Source of the DNA: Elizabethkingia argenteiflava
GTDB taxonomy: Bacteria > Bacteroidota > Bacteroidia > Flavobacteriales > Weeksellaceae
Length of the DNA: 56,670 nucleotides
NCBI RefSeq assembly: GCF_009904105.1
Contig: NZ_JAAABJ010000543.1
Location: forward strand, 1-56,670
Direction: 5' to 3'
Shown: positions 1 to 8,454 of the stretch, piece by piece
Layout: each line of letters begins with the position of its first letter
How positions within the stretch are numbered: position 1 is the stretch's first letter
Translations under genes and position numbers: made by a program
Notes under the pieces: model-generated
Database searches by the model: none
Told to the model about the DNA's origin: nothing
The model's input: only the letters and a program-made list of their open reading frames with translations

Positions 1-352
1 ACCAAACCTGAATTATTCCAAATCCGATACTATTAATAAGCAATACTGCTCTATTCTAATCCTTCTCAAATATCTACTGCGCTTCCCTTGGTTAACTTGT
101 TATCGTTTGGGAGTGCAAAAATAGAAAAAAAATATTAATTACAAAACTTTTTTTTCTAAAAATTTCAAGAATATATTTGTTAATGATCTCTGCTCTTACC
201 TTCATTGTAAAGGTGAGTACAAAGGTATAATAACTATCTCTAAAAACAAATTATAGAGAGCGTATGACTTTAAATTGTGGAAATCTTTATCGCCAAAAGT
301 TATTATATATAGTGCATTAGCTTATTTAACATAGTTATCCACAATATCCATA
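1..352. other. Intergenic stretch at the left edge
   Basis: No complete gene is visible here. A minus-strand promoter at 116-144 points out of the window. On that strand a short hydrophobic open frame begins with TTG at 43-41 and runs off the edge, so the transcript could serve a protein gene or an RNA gene outside the window. A perfect DnaA-box nonamer lies at 335-343, but the same nonamer also occurs inside genes elsewhere in the window, so it is not taken as an origin. A short inverted repeat overlaps the ilvA stop region at 355-369; it is too weak to call a terminator. Confidence 0.4.
116..144 (-). promoter_or_regulatory. Flavobacterial promoter reading out of the window
   Basis: On the minus strand the -7 box reads TATTTTTG (complement of 116-123), a full match to the Bacteroidota TAnnTTTG consensus. 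A TTG (complement of 142-144) lies 18 bases upstream as the -33 element. The start would fall near 108. The gene served is beyond the left edge. Confidence 0.5.
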
Positions 353-1591
353 TTAACCTATAAGGTTATTAAATAGGAGTTGATCATGGTTGAGATAAGT
401 ATATTTAAGCCCCTTTAAATTCATTCTTTTCCTCAAATTTTCAAAATCTTCTGCCGCCCCTACCTCTACTCCTATCACTGCGGGACCGCTTTCTTTATTG
501 TTTTTTTTGGAAAACTGGAAATAGGTGATATCATTATTATCTCCCAAAACATGGGTAACAAACTCTTTTAAAGCACCTGGCCGCTGAGGAAACTCTAAAA
601 GGAAATAGTGTTTTAAGCCTTCATATAGTAAGGACCTTTCTTTTATTTCCTGCATTCTATCAATATCATTATTACTGCCACTTACAATACATACTACATT
701 TTTTCCTCTTATTTCTTCTTTAAGATAGTCTAAACCTGCAATAGAAAGGGCACCCGCAGGCTCTACAACGATTGCATCCTTATTGTAAAGCTGTAAAATA
801 GTAGAACAAACTTTACCTTCAGGTACTAATATCACCTCATCTAAGAAGCTTCTACACAGTTCAAATGTCAACTCCCCCACTTTTTTTACAGAGGCCCCAT
901 CAACAAATCTATCTATAGAAGGCAATTCTATAGGCTTTTTTTCTCTAAGAGCAAGGGACATAGAAGGAGCGCCTTCCGGTTCTACTCCTATGATCTTGGT
1001 ATCAGGAGATACCGATTTTATAAATGCGCTAACTCCGGCACATAATCCTCCACCTCCATTCGGAATCAGAATGTAATCTATCTTTTTTAAGTCTTTATAG
1101 AGTTCTACTCCGACGGTCCCTTGACCTTCTATAATTTTTTCATGGTCAAAAGGTGGAACAAAAATTTTTTCATTCTCTTGTGTATATTGCTTCGCAGCAA
1201 CAGCACAATCATCAAAAGTATCGCCTATGAGTATAATTTCAATATTAGCTCCTCCGAACATTCTGGTTTGTTCAATTTTCTGTTTAGGGGTTATACTGGG
1301 CATAAAAATCACACCCTTCACATTCAATTTATTGCAACTATAAGCTACCCCCTGTGCATGATTACCCGCACTCGCACATACCACCCCTTTACTCAATTCT
1401 CTTTCTGTTAATGAAATCATCATATTATACGCTCCCCTCAATTTATAGGAACGTACGACCTGAAGATCCTCTCTCTTTAAATAAAGAGAACATTCATATT
1501 TTTGCGAAAGATGCTGATTAAGTTGCAAGGGAGTGTGATCCACCACTTCTTGTAAACGTTGGGCTGCTTCTAAAAAATTTAAATTAATCAT
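353..1591 (-). CDS. ilvA: Threonine dehydratase (threonine ammonia-lyase)
   Basis: PLP enzyme that deaminates threonine to 2-oxobutanoate, the committed step of isoleucine synthesis in the cytoplasm. The 412-residue protein has the PLP lysine in SYKLRGAYN (Lys50) and the phosphate-binding glycine loop GGGGLCAG near residue 178. A single ACT-like regulatory domain follows residue 325, as in the short bacterial form; E. coli IlvA is about 514 residues with two such domains. It starts with ATG and is the last gene of the ilvDBNCA operon, 110 bases after ilvC. The ACT-like tail suggests allosteric control by isoleucine, as known for the family. Confidence 0.93.
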   Translation of the reverse strand: MINLNFLEAAQRLQEVVDHTPLQLNQHLSQKYECSLYLKREDLQVVRSYKLRGAYNMMISLTERELSKGVVCASAGNHAQGVAYSCNKLNVKGVIFMPSITPKQKIEQTRMFGGANIEIILIGDTFDDCAVAAKQYTQENEKIFVPPFDHEKIIEGQGTVGVELYKDLKKIDYILIPNGGGGLCAGVSAFIKSVSPDTKIIGVEPEGAPSMSLALREKKPIELPSIDRFVDGASVKKVGELTFELCRSFLDEVILVPEGKVCSTILQLYNKDAIVVEPAGALSIAGLDYLKEEIRGKNVVCIVSGSNNDIDRMQEIKERSLLYEGLKHYFLLEFPQRPGALKEFVTHVLGDNNDITYFQFSKKNNKESGPAVIGVEVGAAEDFENLRKRMNLKGLKYTYLNHDQLLFNNLIG

Positions 1592-1651
1592 GATTACTCT
1601 AATCCTATAATATTAGGCGATTATTATTTATTATAAGGTTTTATATTTACA

Positions 1652-1691
1652 AAATCAATCTCCCTCTTATAAGGAAGAAAGAGATTGATTT
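1652..1691 (-). terminator. Stem-loop between ilvC and ilvA
   Basis: A perfect 11-bp inverted repeat (1652-1662 with 1681-1691) encloses an 18-base loop that can itself fold around CTTATAAG. On the transcribed minus strand it is followed by only four U residues, so it may be a weak or partial terminator, or an RNA-processing structure that lowers ilvA relative to the upstream genes. Confidence 0.35.
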
Positions 1692-1701
1692 GAGAATATC
1701 G

Positions 1702-2754
1702 CTATACCTCTTGATTTTCAGGTCTAAGTCCTCTTACCGCCTTACCAGCCTGCCACATTTCACTCTGCTCAAGCTCTTTTAATTCTTGATTTAATTTTTC
1801 CCGATAATCTTCTTGTGAGTTACTATCTATTGAACGTTGAGACTCTTCTCCAGAAGATACACTCCTATAGAGTTCCTCAAATAAGGGCTTACTCACGTCT
1901 CTGAATTTCTTCCACCAATCCAATGCTCCCCTCTGTGCGGTAGTAGAACAATTGGCATACATCCAATCCATACCGTTTTCGGCTACTAAAGGCATCAAAG
2001 ACTGGGTTAACTCTTCCACTGTTTCATTAAATGCCTCCGATGGCGAATGTCCATTTGCTCTTAACACCTCATATTGTGCCGCAAAAATGCCCTGTATAGC
2101 GCCCATCAATGTTCCTCGTTCTCCAGTCAGATCAGAGAACACCTCTTTCCTAAAGTCAGTTTGGAATAAATAACCGCTTCCCACAGCAATTCCTAAAGCC
2201 AATACACGTTCTTTAGCTCTACCTGTTGCATCTTGATAAATAGCATATGAACTATTAAGCCCTCTACCTTGTAAAAACATACGACGCAAAGAAGTTCCCG
2301 ATCCTTTAGGGGCTACCAAAAAAACATCTACATCTTTAGGGGGTACAATGCCTGTTTGTTCATTAAAAGTAATCCCAAATCCGTGAGAAAAATATAAGGC
2401 TTTACCTGGTGTTAAGTGTTTTTTTACCTGGGGCCATAATTCTATTTGTGCAGCATCACTCAACAAGTAACAAATAATACTCCCACGCTGTAATGCTTCC
2501 TCTATTTCAAATAGATCTTCTCCTGGTATAAATCCGTCTGCTACCGCCTTATCCCAAGTCTTTGAATTTTTACGCTGCCCCACAATAACCCTAATACCAT
2601 TATCTTTTTGATTTAGGGCTTGTCCAGGTCCCTGAACCCCATAGCCGATAACAGCTACCACTTCTTCACTAAGAACTTCCCTAGCTTTACTTAGCGGAAA
2701 TTCTTCTCTGGTTACGACGGTCTCCTCTACACCTCCAAAATTAATTGTTGCCAT
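1702..2754 (-). CDS. ilvC: Ketol-acid reductoisomerase
   Basis: Converts acetolactate or acetohydroxybutyrate to the dihydroxy acids, using NAD(P)H and Mg2+, in valine and isoleucine synthesis. The 350-residue protein shows the Rossmann motif GYGVQG at residues 37-42 and the phosphate-binding loop GQRKNSKTW around 59-67. The metal-binding acidic motif SDLTGERG near residues 207-214 is present, and the C-terminal knotted helical domain is complete. ATG start. It sits 44 bases after ilvN in the operon. The length is that of short class I enzymes, slightly extended at the C-terminus. Confidence 0.95.
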   Translation of the reverse strand: MATINFGGVEETVVTREEFPLSKAREVLSEEVVAVIGYGVQGPGQALNQKDNGIRVIVGQRKNSKTWDKAVADGFIPGEDLFEIEEALQRGSIICYLLSDAAQIELWPQVKKHLTPGKALYFSHGFGITFNEQTGIVPPKDVDVFLVAPKGSGTSLRRMFLQGRGLNSSYAIYQDATGRAKERVLALGIAVGSGYLFQTDFRKEVFSDLTGERGTLMGAIQGIFAAQYEVLRANGHSPSEAFNETVEELTQSLMPLVAENGMDWMYANCSTTAQRGALDWWKKFRDVSKPLFEELYRSVSSGEESQRSIDSNSQEDYREKLNQELKELEQSEMWQAGKAVRGLRPENQEV

Positions 2755-2798
2755 TTTATTTAATTTTTATTATTTAGTTATTTTTTTTGTTTTGTAAT

Positions 2799-3386
2799 TC
2801 ACATTGTGAATACCTTATCGTTTTGACCGAGAAATTGATTCTCCTGTACTTCTTCCCCAGGTTCTTTTGCTTCAAAAGCTTTGATTTTTTTATGAAATCC
2901 TTCACTTTTTTTAATAATAGCCACACGTGCACTCCGAACAAACTCTATTAATCCATATTCGTCAAATACTTTTATCAACTTATTTACTTCTTCTTGATGC
3001 CCCGTAGCTTCAAATACAGTAAAATCTTCTCTAATGGCTAAAACCCTGGCTCCATATTCCCGCAATAAGCGCTCTACTTTTATTTTTTCTGTCACTTGCC
3101 GGGTAGGAACTTTAAAAAGCGCCATTTCCTGCCAAATAATCTCCTGATCGGTATTGTAATAGGCTTTCAGCACCTCGACTTGTTTTTCTATCTGTCGGCA
3201 TAGTTTACGAACGACTTCTTCGGTTTCATCTATTAAAATTGCAAATCGGTGAATACCTGGAATCTCTGAAGCCGTTGTATTTAAACTATCTATATTGATT
3301 TTTCTTCTTGAAAATATGATGGTAATACGAGCCAATAACCCGATCTGATCTTCGGCATAAACGGTAATTGTATACTGCTGTTTCAT
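2799..3386 (-). CDS. ilvN: Acetolactate synthase small (regulatory) subunit
   Basis: Regulatory partner of IlvB that confers valine feedback inhibition and raises catalytic rate. The 195-residue protein has an N-terminal ACT domain (about residues 4-78, beginning YTITVYAEDQIGLLARI), then a second ACT-like C-terminal domain typical of IlvH/IlvN proteins. A charged tail of about 30 residues extends it. It lies 38 bases downstream of ilvB, as usual for the pair. ATG start. Confidence 0.92.
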   Translation of the reverse strand: MKQQYTITVYAEDQIGLLARITIIFSRRKINIDSLNTTASEIPGIHRFAILIDETEEVVRKLCRQIEKQVEVLKAYYNTDQEIIWQEMALFKVPTRQVTEKIKVERLLREYGARVLAIREDFTVFEATGHQEEVNKLIKVFDEYGLIEFVRSARVAIIKKSEGFHKKIKAFEAKEPGEEVQENQFLGQNDKVFTM

Positions 3387-3424
3387 TTTTTTATTTTGGT
3401 TAAGCTTTTTACTTATGCTCAGGA

Positions 3425-5179
3425 TTACTTAAGTCTAATTTCTGCTACACTACAACCTTGTGGAACCATCGGAAAGACATTATTTTCTTTACCCACCTTT
3501 ACTTCTAATACATAGGGACCCCTGTGGTCTAACATTGTTTTTAATGCCTTTTTTAGATCCGGACGAGCATGAATGGAGTTTCCTTGGATACCATAAGCAC
3601 CGGCTAAGGCTACAAAGTCGGGGCTGGTAATATTGACCGCTGAATATCTACGGTCATGAAATAATTCCTGCCATTGCCTTACCATCCCTAAAAATTCATT
3701 ATTTAGAATCAATATTTTAACCTCCACTCCGTACTGCATAATAGTACCCAACTCTTGTAACGTCATTTGAAAACCTCCATCTCCGACGATTGCGATAACT
3801 TCTCTATCCGAGGATGCATATTTAGCACCAATAGCAGCAGGAAGTCCAAACCCCATAGTTCCTAAGCCCCCTGAGGTAATATTGGAACGGGACTTATTGA
3901 ATTTAGCATACCGACAGGTCACCATCTGGTGTTGCCCGACGTCGGTAACCAAAATAGCATTTCCTTGGGTAATTTCATTTAGCATATCTATTACTTCCGC
4001 CATTGATAAAACTTCTCCTGTAGGGTGTTTTTCTGGTTGAATACATACCCTCTCCTCCTGGGATTGGTATTGCTTAAATACGCCTAACCATTTGCTATGC
4101 TTATTACTTTTGATAAGATCGGTCAGAAGAGGCAGGGTTTCTTTACAATCTCCCCAAACAGAAACTGTGGTTTTTACATTTTTATCGACTTCAGTAGGAT
4201 CTATATCCAGATGGATGATCTGGGCTTGCTTCGCATATTTATCAAGTCTCCCAGTTACCCGATCATCGAAGCGCATTCCCACAGCTATAAGTACATCGCA
4301 TTGATTGGTTAAAACATTGGGACCATAATTTCCGTGCATTCCCAGCATACCTACTCCCAAAGGGTGGTGCGTGGGTATGGCACTCTCTCCCATGATAGTC
4401 CAAGCTGCAGGAAAGTTACCCTTTTCTATAAAGTTGAGAAACTCTTTTTCAGCTTTTCCCAATATGACTCCCTGTCCGAAAATAACAAAAGGTTTTTTGG
4501 CTTTATTAATAATTTCGGCAGCCTTTTCTATATATTCATTCCTTATAATAGGCTTTGGTCGGTAACTGCGCAGGTGTTTACATTTTGTATATCCTGGGTA
4601 TTTAAATGACTGAAGTTGTGCATTTTTAGTTACATCAATTAATACAGGACCTGGTCTTCCTGAACTTGCAATAAAAAATGCTTTTGCCAGTACTGATGGA
4701 ATTTGAGAAGCTTCTGTTACCTGATAATTCCATTTGGTCACAGGCATAGTAACGTTAATAACATCTGTTTCCTGAAAAGCATCTGTACCCAATAAATGTG
4801 CATAAACCTGTCCCGTGATACAGACTAGTGGTGTGGAATCTATCTGTGCGTCTGCTAAACCTGTCACCAGGTTGGTCGCTCCAGGTCCACTTGTTGCAAA
4901 AGCAACGCCTACTTTTCCGCTTGCGCGGGCATAGCCTTGAGCTGCATGAATCCCACCTTGCTCATGCCTCACTAAAATATGCTCCAAAATACCTTCGCAG
5001 TCATACAAAGCATCATAAATGGGTATTATCGCCCCTCCGGGATAACCGAAAATGGTGCGAACACCTTCAACTACCAAGGCATCTAACAGGGCCTGAGATC
5101 CGGTAATTGTATCTCCTGTTTCAAAAAGATTATTTTTTTCTTTCAGTGTGGTTTTATCTTTTAATTGAATAGCTTCCAT
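3425..5179 (-). CDS. ilvB: Acetolactate synthase large (catalytic) subunit
   Basis: Thiamine-diphosphate enzyme that condenses two pyruvates, or pyruvate and 2-oxobutanoate, in branched-chain amino acid synthesis. The 584-residue protein contains FGYPGGAIIPIYD (44-56), the catalytic glutamate Glu73 in RHEQGGIHAAQGYAR, and the ThDP/Mg motif starting VGDGGFQMT near residue 465. It has the expected three-domain length. ATG start; 26 bases after ilvD. With ilvN directly downstream it forms the complete holoenzyme. Confidence 0.95.
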   Translation of the reverse strand: MEAIQLKDKTTLKEKNNLFETGDTITGSQALLDALVVEGVRTIFGYPGGAIIPIYDALYDCEGILEHILVRHEQGGIHAAQGYARASGKVGVAFATSGPGATNLVTGLADAQIDSTPLVCITGQVYAHLLGTDAFQETDVINVTMPVTKWNYQVTEASQIPSVLAKAFFIASSGRPGPVLIDVTKNAQLQSFKYPGYTKCKHLRSYRPKPIIRNEYIEKAAEIINKAKKPFVIFGQGVILGKAEKEFLNFIEKGNFPAAWTIMGESAIPTHHPLGVGMLGMHGNYGPNVLTNQCDVLIAVGMRFDDRVTGRLDKYAKQAQIIHLDIDPTEVDKNVKTTVSVWGDCKETLPLLTDLIKSNKHSKWLGVFKQYQSQEERVCIQPEKHPTGEVLSMAEVIDMLNEITQGNAILVTDVGQHQMVTCRYAKFNKSRSNITSGGLGTMGFGLPAAIGAKYASSDREVIAIVGDGGFQMTLQELGTIMQYGVEVKILILNNEFLGMVRQWQELFHDRRYSAVNITSPDFVALAGAYGIQGNSIHARPDLKKALKTMLDHRGPYVLEVKVGKENNVFPMVPQGCSVAEIRLK

Positions 5180-5205
5180 AGTTGTATTTTTGAATTGTTT
5201 TTAGC

Positions 5206-6885
5206 TTAATCTTCATCGGTTACACACCCTTGGGAGGCATCTTTTACCAATTTTGCATATTTATAAAGTACCCCACTGCTAACTTTTAGGGGCGGCTGTT
5301 TCCATTCCGCTTTTCTTCTGGCGATCTCTGCTTCAGAAATTTTTAGACTCAGCTGATTATTTACAGCATCAATTTCAATTTTATCACCATCTTTTACCAT
5401 AGCAATCAGCCCTCCTTCGTAAGCCTCAGGTGTAATATGCCCGACGACAAAACCATGAGTCCCGCCACTAAACCTCCCATCGGTAATCAGCGCAACAGAT
5501 TTTCCCAAACCCGCCCCTATGATAGCTGATGTTGGTTTCAGCATTTCTGGCATCCCTGGGGCTCCTTTGGGGCCTTCATTTTTAATTACGACCACATCTC
5601 CAGGCTTTACAACACCCGAAGAAATCCCTTCTATCAGTTTTTTTTCGCCATCAAAAACACGTGCGGGCCCCTCAAAACGCTCTCCTTCTTTTCCACTAAT
5701 CTTGGCTACACTTCCTTTTTCAGCGAGATTACCATATAATATTTGCAAATGACCCGTTTCTTTTAAAGGACGCCCCAAGGGGTAAATAATATCTTGGCGT
5801 TCAAAATCCAAATCAGGCACCTTTTCTAAATTTTCAGCGATTGTTTGCCCGGTAACACTCAAACAACTACCCTCTATTAAGTTATTGTTGAGTAAATATT
5901 TCATCACCGCAGGAATGCCGCCCTTGTAATGCAGATCTTGCATCAGGTATTTTCCGCTAGGCTTAAAATCAGCCAACACAGGAACTCTATCACTAATCTT
6001 TTGGAAATCATCTTGAGATAATGAAACCCCTACACTTTTGGCCATAGCTAATAAATGTAATACAGCATTGGTACTCCCTCCCAATGTCATAATAAGGGTA
6101 ATAGCATTTTTAAAAGCTTGAGGAGACATAATATCGCGAGGCTTTATATCTTTCTCCATTAATATACGAATGTAGCGCCCCGCACTTTCACATTCTTCTT
6201 TCTTCTCTGGACTCAATGCAGGATTGCTACTGGAATAGGGAAGGCTCATCCCCAGTGCCTCGATTGCTGCTGCCATGGTATTCGCCGTATACATGCCACC
6301 ACAAGCTCCAGCTCCTGGACAGCTGTTTTTGACAACCCCTTTAAAGTCCTCTTCATCTAACTGACCCGCTATTTTTTGACCCAACGCTTCAAAAGCTGAG
6401 ACTATATTGAGATCCTGACCTTTATAGTGCCCCGGAGCAATAGTGCCTCCATACACCATGAGAGAAGGTCTATTTAAACGCCCCATAGCGATAAGAGCAC
6501 CTGGCATATTTTTATCACATCCCGGCACTGCAATTAAGGCATCGTAATACTGGGCACCACATACCGTTTCAATGGAATCTGCTATTACATCTCTGCTCAC
6601 CAGAGAATAACGCATTCCATCTGTACCGTTACTCATCCCATCACTTACCCCAATGGTATTAAAAATAAGCCCTACTAAATCGTTCTTCCACACTCCACTT
6701 TTTACATGTTGGGATAAGCTATTCAAATGCATATTACAGGGGTTTCCGTCATACCCCATACTCACAATGCCTACTTGGGCCTTCTTAAGGTCTTGATCTG
6801 TTAAGCCTAAAGCGTATAGTTGAGCTTGGGCTGCCGGCTGTGTGGGATCTTGGGTAATTGTTTTTGAATATCGGTTTAGTTTCAT
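5206..6885 (-). CDS. ilvD: Dihydroxy-acid dehydratase
   Basis: Iron-sulfur enzyme that dehydrates 2,3-dihydroxy-3-methylvalerate and -isovalerate to the 2-oxo acids, the last shared step before transamination. The 559-residue protein has the three cluster cysteines in conserved settings: Cys50 ([10 protein letters not shown]), Cys123 (PGCDKNMPG) and Cys195 ([12 protein letters not shown]). It is the first structural gene of the operon. Its ATG lies about 75 bases after a terminator-like hairpin, so its expression should depend on read-through of the attenuator described at 6959-7098. Confidence 0.95.
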   Translation of the reverse strand: MKLNRYSKTITQDPTQPAAQAQLYALGLTDQDLKKAQVGIVSMGYDGNPCNMHLNSLSQHVKSGVWKNDLVGLIFNTIGVSDGMSNGTDGMRYSLVSRDVIADSIETVCGAQYYDALIAVPGCDKNMPGALIAMGRLNRPSLMVYGGTIAPGHYKGQDLNIVSAFEALGQKIAGQLDEEDFKGVVKNSCPGAGACGGMYTANTMAAAIEALGMSLPYSSSNPALSPEKKEECESAGRYIRILMEKDIKPRDIMSPQAFKNAITLIMTLGGSTNAVLHLLAMAKSVGVSLSQDDFQKISDRVPVLADFKPSGKYLMQDLHYKGGIPAVMKYLLNNNLIEGSCLSVTGQTIAENLEKVPDLDFERQDIIYPLGRPLKETGHLQILYGNLAEKGSVAKISGKEGERFEGPARVFDGEKKLIEGISSGVVKPGDVVVIKNEGPKGAPGMPEMLKPTSAIIGAGLGKSVALITDGRFSGGTHGFVVGHITPEAYEGGLIAMVKDGDKIEIDAVNNQLSLKISEAEIARRKAEWKQPPLKVSSGVLYKYAKLVKDASQGCVTDED

Positions 6886-6958
6886 TCGTCTTATTTTTAT
6901 TTTTTTGTTTTCTATTAATTATTCATCTCTAAATAGACATTTCGTTGTTTTCGGCCAT

Positions 6959-6999
6959 AAAAAAAGCGGCTTTCTCTATGAATCGAGAAAGCCGCTTTT
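6959..6999 (-). terminator. Attenuator terminator ahead of ilvD
   Basis: A perfect 15-bp stem (6962-6976 with 6985-6999) and 8-base loop. On the minus strand it is followed by seven U residues (complement of 6959-6965), the classic intrinsic terminator. It lies between the ilv promoter and ilvD, just after a short Ile/Val-rich reading frame, so it is best read as the terminator arm of a transcription attenuator. Confidence 0.85.
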
Positions 7000-7017
7000 G
7001 CTTTTATAAGTTAATGC

Positions 7018-7098
7018 TTACTTAAACACATATCGCCCCGATTCAAAACTTTTGTTCTGAATAATAATGACAATAATATTAATGACTAATCTCGCCAC
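7018..7098 (-). CDS. Ile/Val-rich leader peptide of the ilv operon
   Basis: A 26-codon frame starting with GTG and ending in TAA, 18 bases before the attenuator stem. Codons 5-13 are Val, Ile, Asn, Ile, Ile, Val, Ile, Ile, Ile: eight of nine are Ile or Val. This matches the logic of known ilv leader peptides: starved ribosomes stall in the run and prevent the terminator from forming. A TAA two codons upstream of the GTG fixes the possible start. The segment TGAATCG in codons 18-20 (complement of 7039-7045) can pair with the loop side of the terminator (6979-6985). The full antiterminator is not resolved by eye. There is only one Leu codon, which fits an operon without leu genes. Confidence 0.75.
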   Translation of the reverse strand: MARLVINIIVIIIQNKSFESGRYVFK

Positions 7099-7145
7099 TG
7101 TGGTTTAATATTTAAGTAAGATTTATTTTTAGGATTTTGTTGAAA

Positions 7146-7175
7146 CAAAGGTAACAGGTTTTGGGAGATATCCAA
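7146..7175 (-). promoter_or_regulatory. Promoter of the ilv operon
   Basis: The minus strand reads TTG (complement of 7173-7175), exactly 19 bases, then TACCTTTG (complement of 7146-7153), a perfect match to the Bacteroidota TTG-N19-TAnnTTTG promoter. The start near 7138 gives a 5' leader of about 250 bases containing the leader peptide and the terminator. Confidence 0.85.
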
Positions 7176-7198
7176 TTTTTTTTTTAGATTTATTTTTG

Positions 7199-7700
7199 TT
7201 TTTATATTCTCAGAGGGATAAATATATTGCATATTCTAAAAAAATAGTGTGTCTTATTATATTAAAAGCAAGAATATCTCTCAATTCATGCCTTTCTGGC
7301 GATTTGGAAGAAACGGTTGAAATTAGGAGTCATTTAAAGAATAAGTCTATATACCTACTATATTTTCAAGTAAAAGGGTACAAAAAAAGGATGCTATAAA
7401 AATATCCCAGACAATTTTTAGAAGCAGACCTTTATTCTATGAAACGCTATTCATGGGTAAGTCCAATGGTGAAAAAGAATAGTCTGTAGAAGTTAACATT
7501 TTTACATCCCACAAAAAACAGCCTTTTTTGAAAGAAGGCTTTTAACTAATATAATTAAGGTATACGAAGGACTGAAAATAATTACATATAAAGTAATGTA
7601 CAGCCTATATCCCTTTCAATAAAAAGGAAAATACTTTTCTCCCAAAAAGAAAAATGCTATAAATTGATTGATTTGGTGTTTCTCCCTTTAACCTAAAGAT
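7199..7700. other. Gene-free stretch between the ilv promoter and VanZ
   Basis: About 500 AT-rich bases without a convincing gene. A 67-codon frame opening with TTG on the plus strand (7196-7399) overlaps the ilv promoter region, has no recognisable motif and is not called. The only structure seen is the hairpin at 7520-7540. Confidence 0.5.
7511..7540 (-). terminator. Probable terminator after VanZ
   Basis: AGCCTT (7520-7525) pairs with AAGGCT (7535-7540), and the pairing extends inward through a T/A-rich stem with one mismatch. On the minus strand the stem is followed by G and six U residues (complement of 7512-7518). It lies about 160 bases beyond the VanZ stop. Confidence 0.45.
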
Positions 7701-8084
7701 TTATTTTCCTTTAATTTTTCTGCGTCTGCCTATTGCATTTAACAAAAGTCTATACAAAGCATAACCTGCTAAAAAACCCAAGGTATCGGCTACGACATCT
7801 AAAAATTCCATAGCCCTACCCATGTGCATCTCGTCCTGAAGGATTTCAGTCAGCACTGCAAAGCTCATGAGGATTTGAAAAAAAGTAAAGCATTTGAGTT
7901 TAGGAAAGGCTGCAATGGTTAGAAAGCCCAAGGTAGCAAATACTGAAAAATGGGCTACTTTGTCAAAGCCCGGAAATAAAAACCAATGTTCCATTTCTTC
8001 TGATCCGGGCTTCAGTAGCAAATAGGTAAGAAACACCCAATATATGGGCAAGATCTTTCGTGATATTTTCGTTAATCTATCCAA
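7701..8084 (-). CDS. VanZ-like membrane protein
   Basis: Small integral membrane protein of 127 residues with about four hydrophobic helices and the VanZ-like segment [17 protein letters not shown] near residues 37-53. Its function in flavobacteria is unknown; VanZ itself gives low-level teicoplanin resistance, which cannot be assumed here. No ATG fits the family N-terminus. The start used is TTG, which overlaps the last 8 bases of gcvH, so translation is probably coupled. A gcvH-VanZ pair is common in flavobacteria. Confidence 0.75.
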   Translation of the reverse strand: MDRLTKISRKILPIYWVFLTYLLLKPGSEEMEHWFLFPGFDKVAHFSVFATLGFLTIAAFPKLKCFTFFQILMSFAVLTEILQDEMHMGRAMEFLDVVADTLGFLAGYALYRLLLNAIGRRRKIKGK

Positions 8085-8454
8085 TTAAACTCTGATAATT
8101 CTCAGCAGATAAAAGATCAGAGATCTCGGCATCTTCAGCTATTTCAAGTTTGATAATCCAGCCTTTTCCATAAGGGTCTTGGTTCACAAGTTCAGGAGCA
8201 TCTTCCAAGTCTGCATTAAACTCAATTACCTTACCCGAAAGCGGCAAGAAAAGATCGGAAACGGTTTTTACAGCTTCTACAGATCCAAAAACTTCGCCCG
8301 CAGAGAGATTTTCATCTACGGAATCTACATCTACAAAAACAATGTCCCCTAATTCGCTTTGTGCGAAATCTGTAATACCTATAACAGCAGTATTGCCATC
8401 AATTTTAACCCATTCGTGATCTTTGGTGTACTTTAATTCTGAAGGAATATTCAT
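8077..8454 (-). CDS. gcvH: Glycine cleavage system H protein
   Basis: Carries the lipoyl arm that shuttles the aminomethyl group between the P, T and L proteins of glycine cleavage. The protein is 125 residues from the ATG at 8454; a TTG two codons earlier is less likely, because family members begin MNIP. The lipoylated lysine is Lys63 in [11 protein letters not shown]. The other gcv genes are not in the window, which is usual. It overlaps the VanZ gene by 8 bases. Confidence 0.93.
   Translation of the reverse strand: MNIPSELKYTKDHEWVKIDGNTAVIGITDFAQSELGDIVFVDVDSVDENLSAGEVFGSVEAVKTVSDLFLPLSGKVIEFNADLEDAPELVNQDPYGKGWIIKLEIAEDAEISDLLSAENYQSLIG

Noticed and set aside
335-343. Perfect DnaA box next to ilvA, hinting at a replication origin
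   Set aside because: The same nonamer also occurs near 26143, 35326 and 38696 inside genes; there is no cluster, no AT-rich unwinding region with iterons and no dnaA or other origin gene nearby.
7018-7098. The Ile/Val run considered as a chance AT-rich artefact (ATT repeats)
   Set aside because: Chance is unlikely because promoter, frame, stop and perfect terminator are all placed as an attenuator requires, directly ahead of an Ile/Val operon; it was kept as a finding.
7196-7399. 67-codon plus-strand frame after the ilv promoter
   Set aside because: TTG start, overlaps the back of the ilv promoter, no motif and low-complexity AT-rich codons.
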